Shown here one piece after another: positions 55,094-64,000 of a DNA stretch of 64,000 nt (position 1 is its first letter; each line of letters opens with the position of its first letter). The notes below the pieces were generated by a model. It was given only the letters and a program-made list of their open reading frames with translations. It had not been told where the DNA came from and did no database searches. The stretch is taken from the NCBI GenBank assembly GCA_963932465.1, contig OZ010793.1:255885333-255949332 (forward strand). Reading direction: 5' to 3'. Source of the stretch: Maratus speciosus. Its lineage: Eukaryota > Arthropoda > Arachnida > Araneae > Salticidae. A program made the position numbers and the translations under genes.

Positions 55094-58081
55094 CCGTATA
55101 TATTCGCGTATAAGTCGACTCGCGTATAGGTCGACCCTCTAACTTTCGGATGCAAATTTTGGAAACAAGTGGGTGAGTGTGATCATACATCGCACAAAGG
55201 GTTTCGTTTAATATTCCTTTCAAAACACTTTCTTTCAAAACGTCCAGTACATTTATCGCCATGGAATACCTTCTAAATTTTGGCAAACACATCCTAAACT
55301 ATGTTAAAGTTTCAAACATATTCACCTTGTTATATTTCCTAATTTTGTTCGCCCCCCCCCCCCCCCAAAATGCTACGATATATCACATGACGGGTATCTG
55401 CCAAATTTAGAAAAGTGCCCCTCTTGGGGGGGAGTGGGCAGATGGTCACCATGATTTTTGACGCGGCCTGATTTTAAAAATTTATGTTATGTTTTATAAG
55501 CCATATTAAAGTTTCAAACAGATCGTCCAGTTATATTTCCTAATTTTGTTCGCGCACCTCCCTCAACCCCCCCCCACCCTCCTCAAAATGCGACGCGCCC
55601 TTCTTCTTTATAATTTATTATCGTGTGTTATAAAGTATCTTAAAGTTTAAAACAGATTGGATTGTTAGATTTCCTACTTTAAATGAAATCGCGGTCTGTT
55701 AATTCCACATTCCACCACAAGGGAGCGCACTGTATTCTTAACAAAAGCGTATCTGAACGAAACTCCTTTACACAACCCATTAGTAGATATGTTACTCGAG
55801 GGGGTGGCGGTCTTCAGCAAGAATTTAAGATAATTGTTGAAATTACTATTCGGAAATAGTGGTAATTTAACTTTTGACATATTTATATTTAATAAGTATA
55901 AGTAGCATGTATCTGAGGACTCCAACAAAAAACGCACCTGAAACGGTATGAAACAAAAAAGAAATATTTTGCCCCTCCCCCTCTCCCCACCTTCCCGAAA
56001 TTTCACGCGCCATTTTTTATAAACTTTTTCTAATGTGTTATAAACTATCGTAAAATTTCAAACAGATCGCCTTGTTATATTTCCTAATTTTAACAAAAAT
56101 GTTAGTTCCACATTCCACCACCAGGGAGCGCACTCTATTCTTAACAAAACTGTATCGGAAGGAAACTACGTTAAACAACCTATAAGTAGATATGTTACTC
56201 GAGGTGGTGGCGGTCTTAATAAGAAATTAAGATATTTGCTGAAATTACTATTAGGAAATAATGGTAACTAAACTTTAGACAATTTTATATTAAATAAGTA
56301 GCATATATCTCAGGACTCCCTCAAAAAGTCACCTAAAGCGGTCAGAAACGCTAATTTTTTAAATAGAAATCTAGCGCCCCCCCCCCCCCTCCCCGGAATT
56401 TCGCGTGTCATTCTTTCTTACACTTTATCTCATGTGTTATAAAATATCTTAAAGTTTCAAACAGATCGACTTGTTAGATTTCCTAATTTTAACAAAATCG
56501 CGTTATGTTAGTTCCACATTCCACCACCAGGGAATGCACTCTATTCTTAACAAAAGCATATCTGAACGAAACTCCTTTACGCAATCTTTCCGTAGATAGA
56601 TGGGTCGGGATGGTGGCGGTCTTAAACAATAATTTAAAATATTTGCTGCGGTAACAAACGCTAAGATTTTAAAAATAATTCTAGCTCCCCCCCCCCCCTC
56701 CTCGAAATATCACACTCCATTCTTTTTTACACTTTTTTCTATGTGTTATAAACTATCTTAAAGTTTCAAACAGACTGAGTGGCGGTCTTAACCAATAATT
56801 CAAAATATTTCCTGAAATTACTATTAGAAAATAGTGGTATGAAGTAAACTTTCTGATGATGAATGAGTTATACTTATCTCATATCGCTGTTCAAAAAGCC
56901 CAGGCAAATTATTAGTTTTCTAAATTTAAGTTAATTCGTGGTTAAATAAGCGCGTCTCTTCATTTTAATCGACGCATTTGATAGCAATAAACCGATTAAT
57001 TAAATAATAATTAATATTTCAGCTTGTAATTAAGATAGGACTTAGATATGGGTATCAATGAAATCAGCGAGAAATTTGACATCGGGATGCCAAAAAATTT
57101 AATAAAAAAATTTAATATTTAAAAAGTTAAAATTTCGTATTAAAATATGCTATTATGGAAAACCGCAGCGTCGTCATGTCTACCTGCTTTCCCGCCGAAT
57201 TGAAATTTTTTTATTTCCTTGTCTTTCCAATTAAAGAAATTAAATTTTTATCGATCGATTTTTAGTGGATATTTTAACTTATACACATCGCAGAAATGTG
57301 AACTTTATACCAAATGAAAGTAGATTTTTTTCTGCGTCTGTCTATTCCATTTACAAATTTCTCGGACCAATATTTTCTGATATACGATTTCGCTTTAAAA
57401 TCTCCACTTCATTTTTGCGGCTTAATTTCCTCCGTGGTAACCGTGCATTCGGCTGATTTTACTGGCAACCCTTAGGAGAAACACTGATGATTTCGATAAA
57501 GTCCGTTTGAATTTGCGTTAAAAAGGTGGATTGGTTAATTTTAGAAGTTAATTAGCCCGTAATTCGGTTAATTACTAACTTTTTCAAAATTTTATGATTT
57601 GTTGTTTGATGTGAGGTGTTCAGCTATAAGTACCCAAAATTTCAAGTCTCTAACATGTATAGTTTCTGAGAACGGGCTCTGTGACGGACAGACGGACAGA
57701 CAGACAGACAGACAAAGGAGCGAGACGAATAGGGTTTCGTGAGATGAACGAAACCCTAAAAATCAAAAACTCGTGTATAAGTCGACCCCCTAACTTTTTA
57801 CTTCAATTTTGCACAAAATCAAACCAAAGATTTCACTTTCTAATGCGAAAAGTTAGTAAGTAAACAGAAAGAAATCATTAATTTTTTTTAAATGATGAAT
57901 TATTATTATTTGTATATTTTATATATTATTTTTTTATTCATACACATAAAAAGCCATAATTTTTTAGTATTCGAAGTTTTTATTTTTGCTTTTTTATCTG
58001 ACTCGCGTATAAGTCGACCCCCCCAAATTTGCTTACCGAAAATTGTCAGAAATTCCTCGACTTATACGCGAGTATATACGG
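55094..58081. mobile_element. 3 kb TIR element, TA-flanked, with internal arrays
   Basis: The ends CCGTATATATTCGCGTATAA and, inverted, CCGTATATACTCGCGTATAA run into GTCGA, with TA on both sides. The related sentence CGCGTATAAGTCGACCC is repeated at about 55111, 57774 and 58003. The interior holds ~405 bp repeats (55700-56820), C-runs and a GGACAGACGGACAGACAGAC stretch at 57685. No transposase frame was found. Confidence 0.75.
55310..56830. repeat. ~405 bp tandem repeats with C-tracts
   Basis: TTCCACATTCCACCAC occurs at 55703, 56106 and 56512. It is followed each time by GAACGAAACTCC-type and GGTGGCGGTCTTAA-type words and preceded by TTTCAAACAGAT and a C-run of 9-15 (55351, 55568, 56374, 56685). 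About three to four diverged units. Confidence 0.75.
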
Positions 58082-58660
58082 TAAATATCCTATTGCTGGG
58101 CCTTCTTTTTTGTACTGAAAGTGAAAAATAAAGTTATGTGCTTATGCCACACTATGTTTCATGGGTGCAGGCAAAGAGGCAGTGCAGAGGAAGGACATTA
58201 CCCCTCCCAGGATTTTCAAATTTAATTAACTAAATATCCTTTTCTCTGATGATTTTGAAAATAACAAGTGGGTAAGTGTGATCACAGATCGCACAGAGGG
58301 TTTCGTTTAATATTCCTTTCAAAACACTTTATCCTTTTGAAAAATCTGTTGGTTCCACATTTCGCAACCAGGGGCGCACTCTATTCTAAACAAACTTATA
58401 TCCGAATGAAACTCCGTTTTACTTACTATCTGTAGTTATATTAGTCGAGAGGATTGAGCCCATAGCACCCGAGATAAGTAGTCGCCCCTGGCGGTAAAAA
58501 GTGGAACTAAAATATGTAAGGTTATGGTGCATAATATGAAAGAATGGTCAAAGGGGTGTCGGCAAAAGTTGAAAAAGTGCTCCCCGGGTGAAAAGGGCAG
58601 AGGATAGAAAAATTGCTTAAAATACACAAGTTAGAGCCCGGAGGAGTAAATAATATAAGA
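58082..58660. repeat. sequences homologous to the interior of the 55094 element
   Basis: AGTGTGATCACAGATCGCAC with GGGTTTCGTTTAATATTCC at 58275-58330 matches 55173-55224. GGTTCCACATTTCGCAACCA at 58350 matches the 405 bp unit. The element, or an older copy, therefore extends beyond the TIR at 58081. Confidence 0.55.
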
Positions 58661-59650
58661 CTTTTTGAACATTTTATGATTTGTCGTGTGGTCTGAGGTA
58701 TTCAGCTATACGTATGCAAAAAGTCATGTGTCCAACTTAATTAGGGGCTCCCTTAGAAATAATTGCTTAAAATACATATGTGGTAGCTCAAAGGGTTAAG
58801 CGTAAGACTTTTTCAAGATTTTATGATTTCTCGCCTGGCCTCAGGTATTCTGCTACAAGTATGCAAAATTTCAAATTTGCAATTTAATAAGGGGCTCAGT
58901 TAGAAAGAATTGCTTAAAATACGCATGTGGAAGCCCAAAGGGTTAAATGTACGACTTTTTCAAAATTTTGTGATTTGTCGCATGATGGTGTTCAGCTTTA
59001 AGTATGCAGAATTTCACGCCTCCAACCTAATTAGGGGCACACTTAGAAAGAATTGTTTAAAAACACAACATGTGGGAGCCCAAAAGGTTAAATGTATGAC
59101 TTTTTCAAAATTTTATGATTTGTCGTTTGATGTGAGTTGCTCAGCTATAAGTATGCAAAATTTCACACCTTCAACCTAATTAGCGGCTCACTTAGAAAGA
59201 ATTGTTTAAAATACACATGTGGGAGCCCAAAGGGTTAAATGTACGACATTTTCAAAATTTTATGGTTTGTCATTTGATGTGTGTTCAGCTATAAGTATGC
59301 AAATTTTCACGCCTCCAACCTAATTAGAGGCTCACTTTGAAATAATTGTTTAAAATACACATTGGGGAGCGCAAAGGGTTAAATGTACGACTTTTTCAAA
59401 ATTTTATGATTTGTCGTTTGATGTGAGGTGTTCAGCTATAAGTATGCAAAATTTCACGCCTCCAACCTAGTTAGAGGCTCACATAGAAAGAATTGTTTAA
59501 ATTACACATGTGGGAGCCCAAAGGGTTAAATGTACGACTTTTTCAAAATTTTATGATTTGTCGTATGATGTGTGGTGTTCAGCTATAGGTATGCAAAATT
59601 TCAAGTCTCCAACATGTATAGTTTCTGAGAAAGGACTCTGTGACGGACAG
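58660..59650 (+). repeat. ~146 bp tandem array, about seven units
   Basis: ATTTTATGAT-type landmarks fall at 58671, 58818, 58965, 59110, 59257, 59401 and 59548. Each unit has GTTCAGCTATAAGTATGCAA and CCAACCTAATTAG then GCCCAAAGGGTTAAATGTAC. A single unit lies inside the neighbouring element at about 57590-57690, ending in the same TCTGTGACGGACAG. Confidence 0.9.
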
Positions 59651-60454
59651 AATATCTCAATTTGTTGATTTTCTGTAAGCAAGTAAACTCAGATAAACCC
59701 CCAGTAAGTAGATAGGTTTACAATGGAAGTCTATGGGAATTTGGCGAAATATTAGAGATATCGCCAAGGTGGCGTCACTTTTGGCGACTAATTTTGGTCG
59801 CCAAATTTGGCGATATATCGCCGAGTTGGCGAGAAAATTGGCGGTATTTGGCGACAGAACAGCGTCCCCTCCTACGGCAAATTAAAATTTCGCCTAATAG
59901 ACGTAATGTTAAAGTAAAAATGGGCACCCCCAGGTAATTCATCGATTTTCACATTTTTTTAAGTTTTTTCCTTAGTTTTATAGTGTAAACGAACTTCGCA
60001 CCAAATTTGAAGTCTGTAGCTGCAGTAGATATACGAGATCTTTTTGATGAGTGAGTGAGTGAGTCAGTCAGTCAGTGGTAAAATTATCGATTATCAGACA
60101 TTTTCATATGTCATTATCTCGGAAACTAATTATGCGTTATTTATAAAATTTCGGATTTTAGGTAATTAGGGTAGCCTTACTACACATTTTGTATAACAAG
60201 TATCTAGGTCTCATAGATTTTCAGTAGTATAGCATCGAAATTTAACGACAACAGTTCGAAATGGTTCGTGTAAATAACACACGGCTATGTCAGGCGAACT
60301 TGGCTGACACACTGCCGTGTGTCTAGATTAAAACTTTCACACGTCAAGTACTTTCACATTCATCTGCGGAAGTTTTCACTTCGGTTTTAAGCACACACAT
60401 TTTTTTCCCCTTTTTTATTCAAATCATATAATACACTTTCTGGTTACATGGACA
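59651..60454. other. no gene; TTGGCGA-rich patch and short microsatellite
   Basis: 59738-59870 holds seven or more TTTGGCGA/TCGCCAA words in both orientations, echoing the MITE ends at 18-19 kb. GAGTGAGTGAGTGAGTCAGTCAGTCAG at about 60050 is a short microsatellite. TGTGTTATTTACACG-type inverted words lie at 60267-60340. Confidence 0.5.
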
Positions 60455-60671
60455 TGTGGCAGCCGCAGAGTGGCAAGGGAGAAAATTCTTCGTTCGGAAT
60501 GGCAGCTGGCCAGAGCCGTTGTCATAGCAGCGCAGACGAAAAATGTTTACATTGCGTTTTTGTGTGTTCGAATACGAGGAGTGTCAGAATCGACGTTTAT
60601 CAATGTTCTACGAATAAAGGTAGTAAAGAGTTTTTAAGTGAGTGATTATATTATACGAGCGACTCACCACA
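60455..60671 (+). repeat. 5' LTR of a Ty3/Gypsy element
   Basis: 217 bp starting TGTGGCAGCC and ending GACTCACCACA, so the termini are TGTGG...CCACA, a perfect 5 bp inverted repeat with TG/CA ends. AATAAA at 60613-60618 is a plausible polyadenylation signal. The primer-binding site starts two bases later. The 3' LTR lies outside the window, so the end was set by terminus and PBS alone. Confidence 0.7.
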
Positions 60672-60672
60672 A

Positions 60673-60690
60673 TGGTGACCATGGACTGTT
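60673..60690 (+). promoter_or_regulatory. primer-binding site
   Basis: TGGTGACCATGGAC begins one base after the LTR. TGG at the start complements a tRNA CCA end, as usual for LTR elements. I do not name the tRNA. Confidence 0.6.
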
Positions 60691-60907
60691 CTTATATAGA
60701 GCATCAGCCTTCCTAGATGAGTTGGAATGTTATCCGATCATCTTCATCTTTCAAAGAATACATCGTTCTACAGTGGCTCGATGGAAAGCAGATAAGTTCT
60801 TCTGAGTCATTTTCCTGATATTTTTTCTGTTATTTTATTAGAAAAATTTAACTCGCGAATTTATTTTGGTTTGATTGTACTATTTTACATGTTTATTACC
60901 ATAAATC

Positions 60908-61681
60908 ATGTCTAGTGTCGATGCTGTTCAAATTCCATTATATAACAGATCAGATCCTGCGCTATGGTTTGTGATGTGCGAAAGCACATTTGCTTTAGCT
61001 ACCCCCAAAGCAATATCAGAATCTGTTACAAAATATAATTATATAGTTTCGCATCTTCCACCCGATGTTGCATCAATCATTCGTGATATTTTAATGCAAC
61101 CAGATGCTACTGACCCTTATGGTGTCTTAAAAAAGGAATTAATTGCGCGCTCAGGTGAATCATCCCAGCAAGAGATACGACAGCTCTTGTCTGGAGAAGA
61201 ACTAGGAAATCGGAAACCTTCAGATTTATTACGTAGTATGAAACGTCGCGCGGAATCCCTAAATGTTCCAGACAATTTAATGTTAGAATTGTTTTTGCAA
61301 CGATTACCAAATTCTGTTCAGACAATTTTAGCGGCTGTTTCTGAATTAACCCTTGATAAAGCAGCGGAAATTTCAGATCGTATTTCAGAAGTTACCCCTT
61401 CCCCAGCTTCTGCAATTGCCGTGTCCTGCTCGAATGAACAGGCGATAGAGGGTAAATTATTGAAAGAAATCGAAAAATTAAATAAGCGCATCGATCAGCT
61501 TGCTGTTTCACGTGGTCGGTCCCCATACCGCAGAAACTGGAGTAAACCTCGAGGGCGAAGTAATAGTGATAATCGGGATTCAAGTATCTGTTGGTATCAT
61601 AGACGATTTGGAAAAAAATGTAGGGAAGAAAAATGCATAAAGCCGTGTTCTTGGGCGGGAAACGAAACCAGCAAAGAGTAG
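60908..61681 (+). CDS. gag: Ty3/Gypsy Gag (257 aa)
   Basis: Gag packages the element RNA into virus-like particles in the cytoplasm. Residues 16-30 ([15 protein letters not shown]) match the N-terminal signature of arthropod Gypsy Gag proteins (domain of unknown function type). Residues 60-170 form the helical capsid-like region ([29 protein letters not shown]). Residues 190-200 are a short coiled stretch, and [15 protein letters not shown] is basic. The C terminus has C228-x2-H231-x6-C238-x4-C243-x3-C247 (CWYHRRFG) rather than the CCHC knuckle of many retroelements, a known variant in this group. The ATG follows a 227-nt leader. The last 58 nt overlap pol in the -1 frame. No stops or frameshifts interrupt it. 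Confidence 0.9.
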   Translation: MSSVDAVQIPLYNRSDPALWFVMCESTFALATPKAISESVTKYNYIVSHLPPDVASIIRDILMQPDATDPYGVLKKELIARSGESSQQEIRQLLSGEELGNRKPSDLLRSMKRRAESLNVPDNLMLELFLQRLPNSVQTILAAVSELTLDKAAEISDRISEVTPSPASAIAVSCSNEQAIEGKLLKEIEKLNKRIDQLAVSRGRSPYRRNWSKPRGRSNSDNRDSSICWYHRRFGKKCREEKCIKPCSWAGNETSKE

Positions 61682-64000
61682 AGGCGACTTATTCTTTGCC
61701 TCAACAGTCACGTCGCCTGTTCATTAGAGACCGGACTACAAATGTTTCTTTTCTGGTCGACACCGGTTCGGACGTGTCAATCCTTCCTGCCAACACTGTA
61801 CAAAAACGGAATCCACCCGTACAAACGCTTTTGGCTGCTAATTCTTCCCCTATAAATGTTTATGGTCAACAAACCCTTTCTCTAGATTTTAAGTTAAGAC
61901 GAAAATTTAATTGGACTTTTCTAGTGGCAAATGTTAGTACACCAATTTTGGGAGCAGATTTTCTCCATAATTTCGAATTGGTTCCAGATCTCCGCCACAA
62001 ATGTCTAAGAGATTTAAAAACAAAATTTGAAACAACAGGTCACATGAAATGTGCATTAATTCATTCAGTAAAAACAATCAATATTGATAATATATATAAT
62101 GAACTTCTTAAACAATTCCCATCTATTACAAAATTACCAGATCCCAATCAGCCTGTCAAACACAACACAATGCATTTTATTTCAACAAAAGGACCTCCAG
62201 TTGTGGCAAAACCCCGCAGGTTGGCTCCGGATCGCCTGAAAATTGCTAAAACAGAATTTCAAAATATGATACAACTCGGACATTTAAGACCTTCACGTAG
62301 CAACTATGCATCACCTTTGCACATGGTTCCAAAAAAGGGAACTTTGGAATGGAGACCTGTAGGTGATTATCGTGCCTTGAATGCGCAAACCAAAAAAGAC
62401 AGATACCCGATACCATGTATAGCTGATTTTACTGCTAATTTACGTGACACTAAAATTTTTAGTCGACTTGACCTCATCAAAGCATATCATCAAATACCAA
62501 TCAATCCTGATGATATTCCCAAAACAGCGATATGCACACCTTTTGGATTGTTCGAAAGCACACGCATGCAATTTGGCTTATGCAATGCGTCTGCAACATT
62601 TCAGAGATTCATAGATGAGGTAATACGTGATTTACCAGGCGTTTATGCTTTCGTCGATGATATACTCATAGCCTCTAAAAATGCCGAGGAGCATTATCAT
62701 CATTTAAAAGCACTATTTTCCAAATTAGCAGAATATGGTTTGTGCATAAATGTATCCAAGTGCACATTTGGTAAACCTACCATTGATTTCTTAGGATTTC
62801 GAATATCTGAACATGGTATTCAACCACTTCCAGATAAAGTTAAATGCATAATCGATTTTCCGCAGCCCACAACCTTATCTCAACTTCGAAGATTTTTGGG
62901 TATGTTTAATTTTTATAGGTCTTTCATATATCAAGCTGCACACATACTTGCGCCTTTAGTGAAATTGTTAGAAGGCCATACAAACAAAAAGAAATCTCGT
63001 TCCCGTGTTCCTAAAACAGAACCCCTTAATTGGAACGAAGATGCTGAAAAAGCTTTCGTAGCTGCCAAAAATGCAATATCTCAGGCTGCTCTTTTACGGC
63101 ACCCTATTCCAGGCGCTCAGTTGAGTATATGGGTTGACGCCTCAGATGTCGCGATCGGCGGCACCCTTATGCAGTTTTATCAGGAACGTTATGAACCTTT
63201 AGCATTTTTTTCCATGAAATTAAACAACAGTCAGCGGAATTGGTCAACATATGACCGGGAATTATTTTCTATTTATTCGGCAATAAAAAAATTTCGGCAC
63301 ATGCTAGAGGGGAGAATTTTTCAAATTTATACTGATCAAAAACCGCTAATTTATGCATTTAAGCAAAATCCCCATAAATGTTCGCCGCGGCAATCACGCC
63401 ATTTAGATTACATTTCCCAATATTCCACTGACATTAGACATGTACCAGGTTCCGAAAACATTGTTGCAGATTGCCTCTCAAGAATTGAAATTGATTCCAT
63501 TTCAAAATCTCCAATCTTAAATTTTGAGGAATTCGCAAAAGCTCAGGAAAATGATTCAGAGCTACAGAACCTGCATAATAGTACATTGCTCAAATTGGAA
63601 TTGAAACCTTGCCTCATTTCTGATTGTAGCCTACTATGTGATACTTCAACAGGTACGCCTCGACCCTTAGTTCCTAGTTTCTTTCGTCGGCTGATATATG
63701 AACATTTGCACAACCTAGCCCATCCAGGCATAGCAGCTACCACAAAACTAATTTGTTCCAGATACGTATGGCCAAATATGAAACGAGACATCAAAAACTG
63801 GGTTCGTGGCTGTGAGAAGTGTCAAAGATCAAAAATACAGAGGCACACCAAAGCACCTCTTGGCACGTTCTCTCTTCCTGATGCACGTTTTTCCCAAATA
63901 CATATAGATATCGTAGGTCCCTTGCCTCCATCTGACGGTTTCAGCTATCTTTTAACGATGATTGACCGATTTAGCAGATGGCCAGAAGCCGTACCTATAT
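61624..64000 (+). CDS. pol: Ty3/Gypsy Pol polyprotein, partial (runs off window)
   Basis: An unbroken frame of about 790 codons from just after a TAG (61621) to the window edge, -1 relative to gag; an ATG exists at 61633 but frameshift expression is likelier. Domains in order: aspartic protease [12 protein letters not shown] (61756 on) with ILGADFL at 61954; reverse transcriptase with [34 protein letters not shown] and the catalytic box [10 protein letters not shown] (62647-62676; FVDD, common in Gypsy); RNase H with [40 protein letters not shown] and ADCLSRI; integrase zinc region with H and H at about 63706-63721 and GCEKCQ at 63811 (HHCC); then [10 protein letters not shown] with the first catalytic Asp at 63907. 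The window ends before the rest of the integrase core. All visible catalytic residues are intact, which suggests a young copy. Confidence 0.95.
61657..61718 (+). promoter_or_regulatory. candidate -1 ribosomal frameshift signal (gag/pol)
   Basis: GGGAAAC at 61657-61663 is in the phase G_GGA_AAC relative to gag, the X_XXY_YYZ arrangement for -1 slippage. It falls inside the 58-nt window in which a shift reaches pol. Downstream, AGGCGAC (61682-61688) can pair with GTCGCCT (61712-61718). The 18-nt spacer is longer than the usual 5-9, so the stem's role is uncertain. Confidence 0.6.

Noticed and set aside
60448..60645. 65-codon frame in the Gypsy LTR
   Set aside because: Lies wholly within the LTR and has no motif; chance frame.
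61612..61618. AAAAAAA as the Gag/Pol slippery site
   Set aside because: It is in the right phase (A_AAA_AAA), but a -1 shift there meets TAG at 61621-61623 before entering pol. GGGAAAC at 61657 does not have this problem.

Overview
This 64 kb window is AT-rich eukaryotic DNA made almost entirely of transposable elements and their remains. I found no convincing host gene, rRNA or tRNA gene. The mix of elements (several Helitron families, pogo/Tigger-like, hAT, piggyBac-type and TA-flanked miniature elements, a Penelope-type retroelement, Ty1/Copia, an apparently young Ty3/Gypsy element and a tRNA-derived SINE) suggests an arthropod. An arachnid, probably a spider, is my best guess from the style of the Gypsy Gag and of the repeats; that is inference, not proof.

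Layout. 1-1.2 kb: internally deleted pogo-like element keeping only an antisense transposase tail. 2.1-11.9 kb: a very large foldback element. Its left arm carries two blocks of a ~152 bp satellite, its centre is an (AT)n tract plus a hairpin, and its right arm lacks the satellite and is interrupted by a Helitron whose exact empty site can be read from the other arm. 12.3-20.6 kb: nested Helitrons. A plus-strand copy is interrupted by a minus-strand copy of the same family, by a TTAA-flanked MITE and by a 6.2 kb TIR insertion. That insertion holds another Helitron 5' end with a 305 bp array, an element with 173 bp repeats, and five MITEs from three families. 21-29.8 kb: a Penelope-type reverse transcriptase split by a foldback element (3 bp duplication TTA), itself split by a 6.5 kb hAT-like element (8 bp duplication), which hosts another hAT (exact 8 bp duplication) and a Tigger-type MITE.

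29.9-50.7 kb: a Helitron helicase scrap; a palindromic MITE in which a 91 bp segment has been amplified eightfold (an unamplified copy lies at 49.8 kb); a TTAA MITE; a mariner-like MITE; a pogo-like element with a 187-codon ORF for a zinc-finger-like transposase tail; two SINE copies; inverted-repeat elements; a minus-strand Helitron with eight units of the 305 bp array; and a second copy of the first Helitron. 50.9-60.4 kb: a truncated Copia polyprotein end, piggyBac-type MITEs, a large palindrome, a 3 kb TIR element with ~405 bp repeats and C-tracts, and a 146 bp tandem array.

60.4-64 kb: the left end of a Ty3/Gypsy element that looks intact as far as the window goes: 217 bp LTR, primer-binding site, gag, and an uninterrupted pol in the -1 frame (protease, reverse transcriptase, RNase H, start of integrase) running off the edge. 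A GGGAAAC heptamer in the correct phase inside the 58-nt gag/pol overlap is the likely frameshift site. This is the one module here that looks potentially functional; most other coding traces are relics.
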